A stretch of DNA of 64,000 nt from Burkholderiales bacterium (GTDB lineage: Bacteria > Pseudomonadota > Gammaproteobacteria > Burkholderiales > SG8-41), in assembly GCA_022841375.1 (NCBI GenBank), contig JALHRQ010000010.1, positions 1 through 64,000 on the forward strand. Direction: 5' to 3'. This document shows, in pieces, positions 1-7,162 of the stretch; the first letter of the stretch is position 1, and every line of letters starts with the position of its first letter. A program made the position numbers and the translations under genes. Below the pieces are notes generated by a model. The model was not told where the DNA came from, made no database searches, and saw only the letters and a list, made by a program, of their open reading frames with translations.

Positions 1-57
1 CAACGCCTGGCGCACCGCCTCCGCCTTGAACTCCGCTGTAAATCGCCTTCTCTGCAT
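1..57 (-). pseudogene. IS3-family transposase OrfA, N-terminal start only (cut by window edge)
   Basis: The reverse strand reads MQRRRFTAEFKAEAVRQAL from an ATG at 57, preceded by a GGAGGT ribosome site at 62-67. RRRFTAEFKAEAV is the usual start of IS3-family OrfA (helix-turn-helix transposase subunit). Only 19 codons lie inside the window, so whether the element is intact cannot be judged. Its position beside a recombinase gene fits a mobile region. Confidence 0.7.
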
Positions 58-83
58 CGGACACCTCCAATAAGTTCATTAAC

Positions 84-1013
84 TTACCAAATGTGTCCGG
101 CAAAGCGGGTGAAACCCATATCGCCCACTTGGAGAGTTTTTTTATTCTTGAATTGCTCTTGAAGCTCCGAGTCAAGTGTGGCATCAAGTGCGATGTCTAT
201 TTTTTCTTTGATATCCTGTTCTTCTGCCTCATCAATTAATTTTGGGGCGATGGCTTTAAACCACTGATTCCATGTGTAAGAGCGTTTGATCCAGTGTCGT
301 TTTTTGAACTTCCAGTGATGACTGGTTGAGCCAGGGTAGGATGGAACCCACTCTTGCTCATCGTAATAAATGTCCACTTCGAACATGTCATCGCCTTGCG
401 AGAGATTCTCCTGACCTTCCGGCGCCTTTTTGAGGGACTCAAGCTTTCCTTTAAGTTCGTCAATTTGATCTCTGAGAAGGAGGATTTGCTTGGGGTCGCC
501 AAGGGCGGATACCGCATCAGCTCGTATCCATCCGATTCCGGGGCTTTGACTTATTAACTGGGTAATGCTTCTGCTGACTTTTCCGCCAAGATCTGTTGGA
601 TCTCTGTACATTTTGCAAAGTCTTGATCCGACTAGATCGCGAAATTTGAGCAATGCATCCCTACCCTTCGGGGTTGCCTCGCACTGACCTTGAGGAATTT
701 TGCTTATATCTTCATGCAGAAAACCGATAACGGGCTTTTTCTGCTCAACCGCATATCTGTACTCCATTTCGGTGTAACTCATACCCTTACCGGGGGCAAT
801 CGTTCCATATCGCCCGGCCACAATAACGATGTAGTAGTCTGATTCGTCTATAACCTTCTTGATCCAGCCCCATTGAGTTTCATTTGCAGCTGGAAATAAT
901 TCCATCCCTGATGGAAAACAGTTCAATTCGAGTAGCGCTTGCATTACCTCCGATCTCTCATATTCCAGATCAGCGTATGTAGAGCTAACGAATACTTGAT
1001 ATCTTTTATCCAT
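84..1013 (-). CDS. DUF4062 domain protein (309 aa), possible defence or signalling cargo
   Basis: The first ~110 residues match the DUF4062 pattern: KRYQVFVSSTYADLEYERSEV at the start, then the conserved MELFPA...QWGWIKKVIDESDYYIVIVAGRYG core and the SYTEMEYRYA segment. This TIR-like/Rossmann fold often sits at the N-terminus of NTPase or effector proteins in accessory regions. Here the C-terminal half (about residues 180-309) holds a short probable coiled coil (LLRDQIDELKGKLESLKK) and then a region I do not recognise; no NTPase motif is visible. There is no signal peptide or membrane segment, so it is probably cytoplasmic. It is divergent from the small gene at 1068. The neighbouring IS remnant and integrase mark it as island cargo. 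A defence role is inference only. Confidence 0.75.
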   Translation of the reverse strand: MDKRYQVFVSSTYADLEYERSEVMQALLELNCFPSGMELFPAANETQWGWIKKVIDESDYYIVIVAGRYGTIAPGKGMSYTEMEYRYAVEQKKPVIGFLHEDISKIPQGQCEATPKGRDALLKFRDLVGSRLCKMYRDPTDLGGKVSRSITQLISQSPGIGWIRADAVSALGDPKQILLLRDQIDELKGKLESLKKAPEGQENLSQGDDMFEVDIYYDEQEWVPSYPGSTSHHWKFKKRHWIKRSYTWNQWFKAIAPKLIDEAEEQDIKEKIDIALDATLDSELQEQFKNKKTLQVGDMGFTRFAGHIW

Positions 1014-1067
1014 GATAGTCTTAAGGGGTATTTCATCTCCCCCTATTATTTTGAGTTAATTAATTCT

Positions 1068-1400
1068 ATGTCAGAAAAGCACTCAGAAAAACAGCTTATT
1101 GAAATCATTGATAAAGCCATCAAAGACTTCTCCGGGAATTCTGATTCGCTATCGGGTGCAATCGGATATCTTATGATTGGTCGTAAATTTGGTTGGCGTG
1201 TGATGTTTTTTATGCATAGCCAAAGTACGGTCCGCAAATACGAGAACATTCTAGGCGTTAGCTCGCGAGACGTTATGCCCGAAACTGGCCCTATGGCTAA
1301 AAAAGCCTTTGCTTGGCAGGCACTCCAGAAAGTCACGAATTACTGGAAAGCGGTTAAGGGCGAAATTGCAGGAATCAAATCAAAAGAAATACTTAAGTAA
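1068..1400 (+). CDS. small hypothetical protein (110 aa)
   Basis: The frame is open from further upstream, but the ATG at 1068 (MSEKHSEKQ) avoids overlap with the divergent DUF4062 promoter. The product is hydrophilic and basic at its C-terminus (ends KSKEILK), with a short hydrophobic patch WRVMFFMHS near residue 45. I recognise no family. It sits between a DUF4062 gene and an excisionase/integrase pair, so it is probably island cargo. No good ribosome site is visible before the chosen start (TTAATTAATTCT). Confidence 0.5.
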   Translation: MSEKHSEKQLIEIIDKAIKDFSGNSDSLSGAIGYLMIGRKFGWRVMFFMHSQSTVRKYENILGVSSRDVMPETGPMAKKAFAWQALQKVTNYWKAVKGEIAGIKSKEILK

Positions 1401-1411
1401 CAAACCCCAGG

Positions 1412-1470
1412 TAGGGGCACATTAAAAGCCCAATGGGTAGTTGACATGCCCCTATATACCCATTTATATT
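1412..1470 (+). promoter_or_regulatory. excisionase promoter with two interleaved inverted repeats
   Basis: TTGACA (1441-1446) and TATATT (1465-1470) form a near-consensus sigma-70 promoter with an 18-bp spacer. Two perfect 8-bp inverted repeats interlock around it: TAGGGGCA (1412-1419) with TGCCCCTA (1447-1454), and AATGGGTA (1432-1439) with TACCCATT (1457-1464). Both right arms lie in the -35/-10 spacer, so a bound protein would block RNA polymerase. The expected start point, about 7 nt after the -10, coincides with the ATG at 1477, suggesting a leaderless mRNA. Confidence 0.6.
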
Positions 1471-1476
1471 GCGCCC

Positions 1477-1656
1477 ATGTTCCCATGGGTGCTCATTCAT
1501 AAGCTTGTCGAACTTACCGGTTATTCGGATGACGCCGTACGCGCAAAAATTAAGCGTGGCGTATGGTTAGACGGCGTTCATTGGCGCAAGGCTCCAGACG
1601 GAAGAATCGTTTGTAATCTTGAGGCGGTAAAAGCGTGGATCGAAAGAAAGGATTAA
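1477..1656 (+). CDS. excisionase-like DNA-binding protein (59 aa)
   Basis: Starting at the ATG at 1477, the protein reads MFPWVLIHKLVELTGYSDDA followed by VRAKIKRGVWLDGVHWRKAPDGRI. This is the winged-helix pattern of the small excisionase family encoded just before DUF3596-type tyrosine recombinases. It would bend att DNA and favour excision over integration. The gene overlaps the integrase by 22 bp, so the two are translated together. No Shine-Dalgarno sequence precedes the ATG, which fits the leaderless promoter described at 1412-1470. An upstream TTG at 1441 is in frame but would lie inside the promoter. Confidence 0.8.
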   Translation: MFPWVLIHKLVELTGYSDDAVRAKIKRGVWLDGVHWRKAPDGRIVCNLEAVKAWIERKD

Positions 1657-2780
1657 GCGTTCGCAGCGGCTCTGGCATTCAAATTGACTTCATGTATCGA
1701 GGTCAGCGATGCCGTGAAACCCTCAAACTTCCGCCGACTCCCGCGAACAAGCTATACGCCTCCCGTAAGCGGGAAACTATCCTGTATGAAATCGCGCAAG
1801 GAGGCTTTAATTACGCGAAGCATTTCCCCGAAAGCCCCAAAGCCAAAGGCTACGCTACAGGCTCCCTCCAGACTGTCGGTCAGGCCCTAGATGCCTTCAT
1901 GAAGGCGGCGCAAAAGCGTTGCGCTCATAGCACCCTTCGCGACTATCAAAGCGCCATTGATTACCACCTAAAGCCAGTCTTCGGAAAACAGCTTTTATCT
2001 GAGGTAACGGCTGCCGACATTAAAGCGTGGATTGGCTTCCTTCAAATATCGCCAAAGCGGATAAATAACGTACTCGTTCCTTTGCGTGGCGTACTGGGCG
2101 ATGCGTTTTCGGATGGCCTGATAGACCGCAATCCTGCTGACAGAATAAAAAACCTCCCCCATCGCCCCGACGAACCGGATCCTCTCTCCCCTATTGAAAT
2201 TAACAAGCTACTTGAGTCCTGCGCTGGACAAGTGCGGAATCTCTTTCAATTCGCGATCTGGACAGGACTTCGCACCTCCGAATTGATTGCACTTGAATGG
2301 GGAGATATCGACTGGAACCGGAGCATTGCCCGTATTCGTCGCGCCAGCGTCCGAAAGCAAATCAAGGTTCCTAAGACTCAAGCGGGAGAACGCGATATCA
2401 AGCTGCTCTCGGGCGCCCTTGCTGCTCTAGAGGATCAAAAAAAGCACAGCTTCCTTCGCGGCAAAGAGATATTTCTAAATCCACGTACGAATTCTTTTTG
2501 GGAAACGGATGCTCAAATCCGTAAAACGGCATGGCAGCCGGCTATTAGGCGCTCTGGAATTCGCGATAGAAACCCGTATCAGACGCGCCACACGTTCGCG
2601 AGCCTTTGCTTGACTTCAGGGGAAGATATTGCTTGGGTAGCACGCCAGCTCGGTCATAAAAGCATTGCCATGACTTTGAAGCGCTACGCCCGATGGATTG
2701 AGGGTATCGAGACGTCCGGAGGCGAGAAATTATCTCGGCTTTTGTCACAGCCAAGCCACAGGAGCGTGGCAAGTGCTTGA
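1635..2780 (+). CDS. int: tyrosine recombinase / phage-type integrase (381 aa)
   Basis: A GTG start at 1635 gives a full-length integrase. Residues 1-80 resemble the arm-binding DUF3596 domain (GSGIQIDFMYRGQRCRETL). A SAM-like core-binding domain follows (TLRDYQSAIDYHLKPVFG), then the catalytic domain. Box I Arg is visible in WTGLRTSELIALEW, box II in YQTRHTFAS (Tyr in place of the usual first His, as in relatives I recall), then RQLGHKS and the probable nucleophile Tyr in TLKRYARW. It ends 19 bp before a tmRNA 3'-end sequence, its likely attachment site. Nothing in the frame suggests inactivation. Confidence 0.92.
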   Translation: MDRKKGLSVRSGSGIQIDFMYRGQRCRETLKLPPTPANKLYASRKRETILYEIAQGGFNYAKHFPESPKAKGYATGSLQTVGQALDAFMKAAQKRCAHSTLRDYQSAIDYHLKPVFGKQLLSEVTAADIKAWIGFLQISPKRINNVLVPLRGVLGDAFSDGLIDRNPADRIKNLPHRPDEPDPLSPIEINKLLESCAGQVRNLFQFAIWTGLRTSELIALEWGDIDWNRSIARIRRASVRKQIKVPKTQAGERDIKLLSGALAALEDQKKHSFLRGKEIFLNPRTNSFWETDAQIRKTAWQPAIRRSGIRDRNPYQTRHTFASLCLTSGEDIAWVARQLGHKSIAMTLKRYARWIEGIETSGGEKLSRLLSQPSHRSVASA

Positions 2781-2799
2781 TCTTAATATGATCATCCAA

Positions 2800-2824
2800 G
2801 GTTCAATTCCCGCCGCCTCCACCA
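2800..2824 (+). other. attachment site: tmRNA (ssrA) 3' end sequence
   Basis: GGTTCAATTCCCGCCGCCTCC plus ACCA has the T-arm, acceptor strand and CCA end typical of betaproteobacterial tmRNA (compare ...TTCAATTCCCCCCGCCTCCACCA of Neisseria, from memory). The sequence before it is the integrase gene, not tmRNA, so this is the 3' fragment left at one junction of an integrated element. The functional tmRNA gene should lie left of the window. Confidence 0.75.
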
Positions 2825-2831
2825 ACTATAT

Positions 2832-2860
2832 GATTTAATTATGTTTTTTATAATTAAATC
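2832..2860. repeat. AT-rich 11-bp inverted repeat beside att
   Basis: GATTTAATTAT (2832-2842) and ATAATTAAATC (2850-2860) are perfect arms around a GTTTTTT loop, 8 bp past the att sequence. It may be a weak terminator or part of the recombination site. The rest of 2825-3091 holds no gene that I can support. Confidence 0.5.
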
Positions 2861-2967
2861 GGCGGGCATGAAACCCGCGTCCTTAGTTTTCGAATCAACT
2901 GCTTAGGACAATCCACCGGCGCCAATAGACCTCGGCAGCCAATACCCCTTCCCAAGGCTCCAGAGCC

Positions 2968-3024
2968 ATTTTGTGCGAATTTTTGGCTAAAAATCGGAGG
3001 GAATTCGCACATTATTCGCACAAA
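2968..3024. repeat. GTGCGAA/TTCGCAC repeats, putative recombinase arm sites
   Basis: TTGTGCGAAT at 2971-2980 is followed by two inverted copies, ATTCGCAC at 3003-3010 and ATTCGCACAAA at 3014-3024. The same paired motif recurs at 19924-19952 and 29888-29916, each time close to a tmRNA-end-like sequence. Short repeats flanking the core att are typical of integrase arm-binding sites. The assignment is inference. Confidence 0.5.
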
Positions 3025-3091
3025 TTGCTGCTGGCTCCTCTGGCAGGGCGCGCGTAATGCCCAGTTCAATCGATTAATTGCCCCAACGCAG

Positions 3092-4048
3092 CTACGAAGA
3101 CTTGATCCCGGCCTGGGTTATTACCTTCCGCCACTTCTCGGTCTCCTTCAGGATGTGCTCCCTGAACTCGGCGGGACTGTTGGTTTGCGGTTCAAAACCC
3201 TGCGCCTCCATCTTCCCGCGCGTATCTGATGCATTCACTACCTTGCGGACCTCCGTAGCAAGATGTTGTACCAGCTTTGACGGCGTAGATGCCGGTGCGA
3301 GAAGACCAAACCAAGCCACAAATTCGTACCCCGGAAGACCCGTTTCGGCAATGGTTGGGATGTCCTCTGCGGCCGGCGAACGCTTCAGGCCGGAAACTCC
3401 AAGCGCCCGAAGGCGCCCCGCCCGGACCAGGGAAATCGATGCGGGCATCGGAGCGATCGTGAAATTCAGCTCACCAGCAACAACCGCAGCAACCGCCGGT
3501 CCGGCTCCCTTGAACGGAACGTGATTAAAACGCGTTCCCGACAAGATGCCGAATAATTCGACTGCAAGATGTGACGAACTACCCACCCCTCCCGTCCCGT
3601 AGGTAACTATTCCGGGTTTTTCCTTGGCCATCGCGATCAGATCGCGTGCCGACTTTGCCGGAAAGGCGGGATGCGCAACAAGAAGATTGGGGGTTACCCC
3701 GACCAGAGTGATTGGAGCCAGATCCCTCATCGCATCGTAAGGTAGCTTGGCGCGTAGCGCCGGCTCAGATGCGATGGCGGCACTGTGAAGCAGCAACGTA
3801 TAGCCGTCCCCCCGTGCCTGAACAGTCATATCCGTGCCAATGACACCTCCACCACCGCCTCTATTATCAACAACAACCTGTTGCCCGAATGCCTCAGTCA
3901 TCCCTACCGCCGCGATGCGGGCAACGACGTCCACCGCACCGCCCGGTGCAAAAGGAACAATCATACGTACGGGACGAGTCGGAAAATTTTGAGCCTGGGC
4001 AGGAATCACGAAGAACGCTGCCAGAAGGATGACTAAAGGATATCGCAT
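3092..4048 (-). CDS. Bug/TctC-family tricarboxylate-type binding protein (318 aa)
   Basis: A Sec signal peptide (MRYPLVILLAAFFVIPAQAQ) precedes the family hallmark FPTRPVRMIVPFAPGGAVDV. Other family motifs follow: GQQVVVDNRGGGGGVIGTDM, DGYTLL, GTGGVGSSSHLAVELF and the FKGAGPA loop. Family members are periplasmic receptors that bind carboxylates. Most are orphans with no TctAB next to them, as here. It starts 15 nt after the UGSC selenoprotein gene on the same strand, with an AAGGAGA ribosome site, so it is probably the last gene of the 5651-to-3092 operon. The ligand is unknown, but the operon suggests it feeds the selenoprotein pathway. Confidence 0.9.
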   Translation of the reverse strand: MRYPLVILLAAFFVIPAQAQNFPTRPVRMIVPFAPGGAVDVVARIAAVGMTEAFGQQVVVDNRGGGGGVIGTDMTVQARGDGYTLLLHSAAIASEPALRAKLPYDAMRDLAPITLVGVTPNLLVAHPAFPAKSARDLIAMAKEKPGIVTYGTGGVGSSSHLAVELFGILSGTRFNHVPFKGAGPAVAAVVAGELNFTIAPMPASISLVRAGRLRALGVSGLKRSPAAEDIPTIAETGLPGYEFVAWFGLLAPASTPSKLVQHLATEVRKVVNASDTRGKMEAQGFEPQTNSPAEFREHILKETEKWRKVITQAGIKSS

Positions 4049-4063
4049 GCCAAATCTCCTTGA

Positions 4064-4594
4064 TCAGGATGTCAGCTGACGTACAAACTCATCGACATAA
4101 CGCAGCGTCACTTCACGCATTTCATCCCGATTCAGATTGCTGATCGGATGAGGTAGTTCGATCAAGGGATGTCCATCCATTCCCTTGCTACGGAAGGTGT
4201 GAACGGCTGAGTTTTTGAAAATTTGCGTGAGAAATACCGTTGCAGGTATACCGCGCTTCTCGAATTCCACTGTGTCGTGCACACTGCACAACGTGCAGGA
4301 TCCTCACCCACCAACGGCAGCAGCTGCCACCTGTACTTCGCTCGCCATCTCATTGATCAGTTCTTCGCTCGCGGGCTTGGAGTAATACTCCTTGCGGCGG
4401 ATGATCACCTTCGCCACTCCGTAGCGCTCTTTCAGCACTTCAGCAATCGACTCAAGAATTACGTCTGCCTGCTCCTTGGTGTTGTCGAGCAGCCCGACAA
4501 CCTTCCCAGCAAGATCCATTGGCCGGGGTGCAAGCGGAATCCTTTTAGCACCCCCACCGGCGGTGGGATCAATGAATCCGAGATCATTTGTCAT
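4064..4594 (-). CDS. UGSC-family selenoprotein (176 aa, Sec97 encoded by in-frame TGA)
   Basis: From the ATG at 4594 (GGGGA ribosome site 9 nt before) the frame runs for 96 codons to a TGA at 4304-4306. It then continues without a shift through GSCTLCSVHDTVEFEKRGIP to a TGA stop at 4064. The TGA is followed directly by Gly-Ser-Cys, giving the U-G-S-C motif that defines the UGSC family of (seleno)proteins, probably a redox centre. Upstream sequence (DLAGKVVGLLDNTKEQADVI) and downstream sequence (EMREVTLRYVDEFV) both look coding. A hairpin at 4274-4292 sits where a bacterial SECIS is expected. Without selenocysteine insertion the product would stop at residue 96 and lose the motif. The gene lies between an unknown 339-aa partner and a Bug receptor on the same strand. 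The biochemical reaction is unknown. Confidence 0.85.
4274..4292 (-). promoter_or_regulatory. candidate bacterial SECIS hairpin for the UGSC gene
   Basis: On the coding strand GTTGTGCAGTGTGCACGAC folds into an 8-bp stem (one G-T pair) with a 3-nt GTG loop. The loop begins 19 nt after the TGA. That spacing and a G in the apical loop agree with known bacterial SECIS features. An overlapping alternative, CTGCAC-GTT-GTGCAG, is closer to the TGA. The structure has not been computed. Confidence 0.55.
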
Positions 4595-4631
4595 GTTTGT
4601 TTCCCCAAAGTTTTTTTCGAACTGTTTCCGA

Positions 4632-5651
4632 TCAAACCTCGTATTTTCCATGCACCGAATGACTGGAATCATTCCAGCCGTGGCACACCGCTGTGATCGG
4701 CCCTAATCCGCCAGCCACGACAAGATGTAACCGGTTCGGATCCTTTACTGCCGCGATCGGAAACTCATCGTCATCGGGGTCTACCCCCATTGCTATCGCC
4801 CGCTCGGGCCGCCAATTTCCGCCTCGTTTAAGGTTTCCCTGCTTGCGCACCGCCAGTTCACAGAGCCGATGCTGTACGTCCGATCGGCTCATTCCAGCAT
4901 CGGCACACAGCTTTGCGTGCTGTGGACCCATGACGGCAACGACATCCGAGTTAAACCACATATTCCATGAACCTGATGCCGTCATTGCATCACCAATGCC
5001 TATTAGAAGCCGCTCGGGTTCAGTGCTCACATCGTCAAAATGCAGTCTCGGACTGTCTACCATTGCACATGTAATCACGTTGTCAGTCGGGGAGTAGCCG
5101 CGGGAAACGGAAAGACTCTCCCAGGGACTTTTCGCCATATGTTCGGTCAGGCATGCGGTATAACGAATCGGTGATGCAAAAACGCTCGCCGATGCCATGC
5201 CGGGTATACCGCCACCGAGGTTGGTCAACATCAGCCGGATAGCGCGACCGATTGTGGCATTCGCACGGAATCCGGGACCGAAGCAACCATTTCCACCGTG
5301 CAGGCCTATTTTCTCTGCGTACGGTCCGTTGACAATCATGAGGGGGGCCACACCGTGCATCGTGCACTGCACTCCTCCCATATTGAATTCGTCTCGCAGA
5401 ATCAGTTCAAGCGCCCCCAAAACGACCGGCAGGTATTCAGGCTTGCAACCGGCCATCAGCGCATGAATGGCAGCGGTACGAACGGTGACAGGTTCCAGGG
5501 CTGGTGGAACGCGGCCAATCATTTCCTCTGGTGATCTGCGCGTCCCTGTCAGCATCCACTGAACACGCTCCTCAGTCGGAGTTACGACAGGAAAACCGTC
5601 GGACCAGACCTTTTCAAGAAAAAACTCAAACGGATCAACAGCGGCATTCAT
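4632..5651 (-). CDS. UGSC-associated protein of unknown function (339 aa)
   Basis: The ATG at 5651 has a GAGGAG ribosome site. The product has no signal peptide. It begins with an EKVWSDGFPVVTPTEERV segment, followed by VRTAAIHALMAGCKPEYLPV, a Gly/Asn-rich GGNGCFGPGFRANATIGRA and LGGGIPGMAS. From memory, DGxPVxPPT-type domains like this occur beside or fused to UGSC proteins; I cannot verify that here. It ends 37 nt before the UGSC start, with a Bug receptor after it, so the three are very likely one operon. Cys residues occur in MAGC, VQCTMHG and GGNGCF, which could matter for a redox partner. The function is unknown. The 169 nt upstream (5652-5820) hold no gene I can support. Confidence 0.75.
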   Translation of the reverse strand: MNAAVDPFEFFLEKVWSDGFPVVTPTEERVQWMLTGTRRSPEEMIGRVPPALEPVTVRTAAIHALMAGCKPEYLPVVLGALELILRDEFNMGGVQCTMHGVAPLMIVNGPYAEKIGLHGGNGCFGPGFRANATIGRAIRLMLTNLGGGIPGMASASVFASPIRYTACLTEHMAKSPWESLSVSRGYSPTDNVITCAMVDSPRLHFDDVSTEPERLLIGIGDAMTASGSWNMWFNSDVVAVMGPQHAKLCADAGMSRSDVQHRLCELAVRKQGNLKRGGNWRPERAIAMGVDPDDDEFPIAAVKDPNRLHLVVAGGLGPITAVCHGWNDSSHSVHGKYEV

Positions 5652-5820
5652 ATCAACTCCTCAATGCAATTACGGATCGGAAAGCCTCCGATATTCACAC
5701 AAAATGCATCTGCTCCATTTGGTAGGCCGCTGGAAATTTGCACGCTCAAATTAAAACTTTGATGCAGAATAGAATTACGGTCCGAGTGGAAGCCATTGCA
5801 ACACTTGAAATAGATAAAGG

Positions 5821-7131
5821 TTACTTGCCTTTAAACTCAAGAATATCGAAACCCGCAAACCTGTCCATTAAATAAACCAACCCCCGTCCATCAGTATCCA
5901 CGTCATTACTCATGGGACCCGTGTTTTTACCAACTGGTTCAGGAATGAAGTAACCAACCTCCTTCGGACGAAGCGGATTAGCAATATCAACTATACGTAG
6001 CCCTCCACCAAACCAAGTGCAGTAAACAAAGGTATCGTCCATATGCTCCTGGAACTGATGTGCGCCGAAACGACCGCCCGCCGCGCGGCTCCAAGGGGAA
6101 TCCAATTCTCCGATCGTGAAGCAAGACAGTGGTTTGATATTGCCAAAATCCGCTACATCAAAGACCCATAATGCAGCATGCGGCAATCCGGTATGTCGTT
6201 CCCCATCTTTGGTATCGACATGCTGATGTTCTTCATCAACAACTAAGGCGACATCTCGCCCAGCCACTTTAAACGGAACACGCATGAATGTATGGCTAGG
6301 TTCCGGAAATGGAGGATGATAATTGTATTCACCGACAGTCTTGGGCTTCGTAATGTCGTTTACGTCAATGATTTGAACACCTGCATGCCAGCAGCCAGCG
6401 TAAAGATAATTTCCATGACGCATAGTGTGGTGCAGGCGGTTGTCAAACCCTCTCCATGTTGGCTGCTCTCCGGCCGCAACATTTTGCCCAGGCATCCACC
6501 AACGAGAAACTTCTTGTGGTCTTGTGGGGTTCTGAATGTCATAGATTACGAGAATATTTCCATGAAAGCCTTCCATTTCTGTGGATATATACGCATAGCG
6601 TTCATCCATATCGAAACGGTGAACGCCAAGCCCATGGGTTGCCACATATGCTAAAAGTTTTGGATTTGCCTTATCCTTAATGTCCCATACTTTGAAGCCC
6701 CCCCCCTCGAAACCACGGCTTGAAATCTCTTCAAGTTTTGCAACATCGCTCTCCTCGACAAGCAGCTCTTGAGATATTTCTTTTGTCGTCGCATCTTTTC
6801 CAGTTTTTTGTTTGATCGCAATTTTTGCCGCAGCAAGCTTTTCCGCCTTACGAACGAATAGATAGTTATAACGCTCACAATTGGTAATCATGATGTCTCC
6901 CACAACACGGGCCTTGTGGCTGTGCATGTAGGGATCATCTATCATTAGTTGCGAAACAATTTTAGGTTTTCGAGGATCCGAAATATCCAGAATCGTTGTT
7001 CCATAAGGGGGGCGTAAATGCCCTATGTATGCATAGTTACCAACAACCATGATTTGGCCAGCGCCTGGAAGATCCATATGCGAAAGCCGATTTACATTCA
7101 TTGACAAGGGAATTTCTTTTTCAATCTTCAC
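5821..7131 (-). CDS. LVIVD-repeat beta-propeller protein (436 aa)
   Basis: At least six repeats of the LVIVD type are visible: TTILDISDPRKPKIV, VWDIKDKANPKLL, VIYDIQNPTRPQEV, IIDVNDITKPKTV, VFDVADFGNIK and IVDIANPLRPKEV. These predict a beta-propeller. The family is usually secreted or surface-bound, but no signal peptide is visible at this start (GTG at 7131, AGAGGT ribosome site). It begins 31 nt after the Bug receptor gene at 7163-8137 and probably shares its transcript. An insert near residues 110-150 (EKLAAAKIAIKQKTGKDATT) interrupts the repeat pattern. It may bind or process the ligand, which cannot be told from sequence. Confidence 0.8.
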   Translation of the reverse strand: MKIEKEIPLSMNVNRLSHMDLPGAGQIMVVGNYAYIGHLRPPYGTTILDISDPRKPKIVSQLMIDDPYMHSHKARVVGDIMITNCERYNYLFVRKAEKLAAAKIAIKQKTGKDATTKEISQELLVEESDVAKLEEISSRGFEGGGFKVWDIKDKANPKLLAYVATHGLGVHRFDMDERYAYISTEMEGFHGNILVIYDIQNPTRPQEVSRWWMPGQNVAAGEQPTWRGFDNRLHHTMRHGNYLYAGCWHAGVQIIDVNDITKPKTVGEYNYHPPFPEPSHTFMRVPFKVAGRDVALVVDEEHQHVDTKDGERHTGLPHAALWVFDVADFGNIKPLSCFTIGELDSPWSRAAGGRFGAHQFQEHMDDTFVYCTWFGGGLRIVDIANPLRPKEVGYFIPEPVGKNTGPMSNDVDTDGRGLVYLMDRFAGFDILEFKGK

Positions 7132-7162
7132 TTTACATACCTCTTCTGTTTGCGTCTTTTTA

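Noticed and set aside
2800-2824. A full tRNA gene at the att sequence
   Set aside because: Only the T-arm and acceptor part are present; the upstream sequence is the integrase gene, with no anticodon or D-arm.
2854-3069. Short minus-strand open frame downstream of the att sequence
   Set aside because: It spans the GTGCGAA repeats, has no ribosome site and no protein-like pattern.
4064-4672. UGSC locus as two separate genes or a pseudogene
   Set aside because: The two halves are in the same frame, divided only by a TGA followed by GSC, which is the family's Sec motif.
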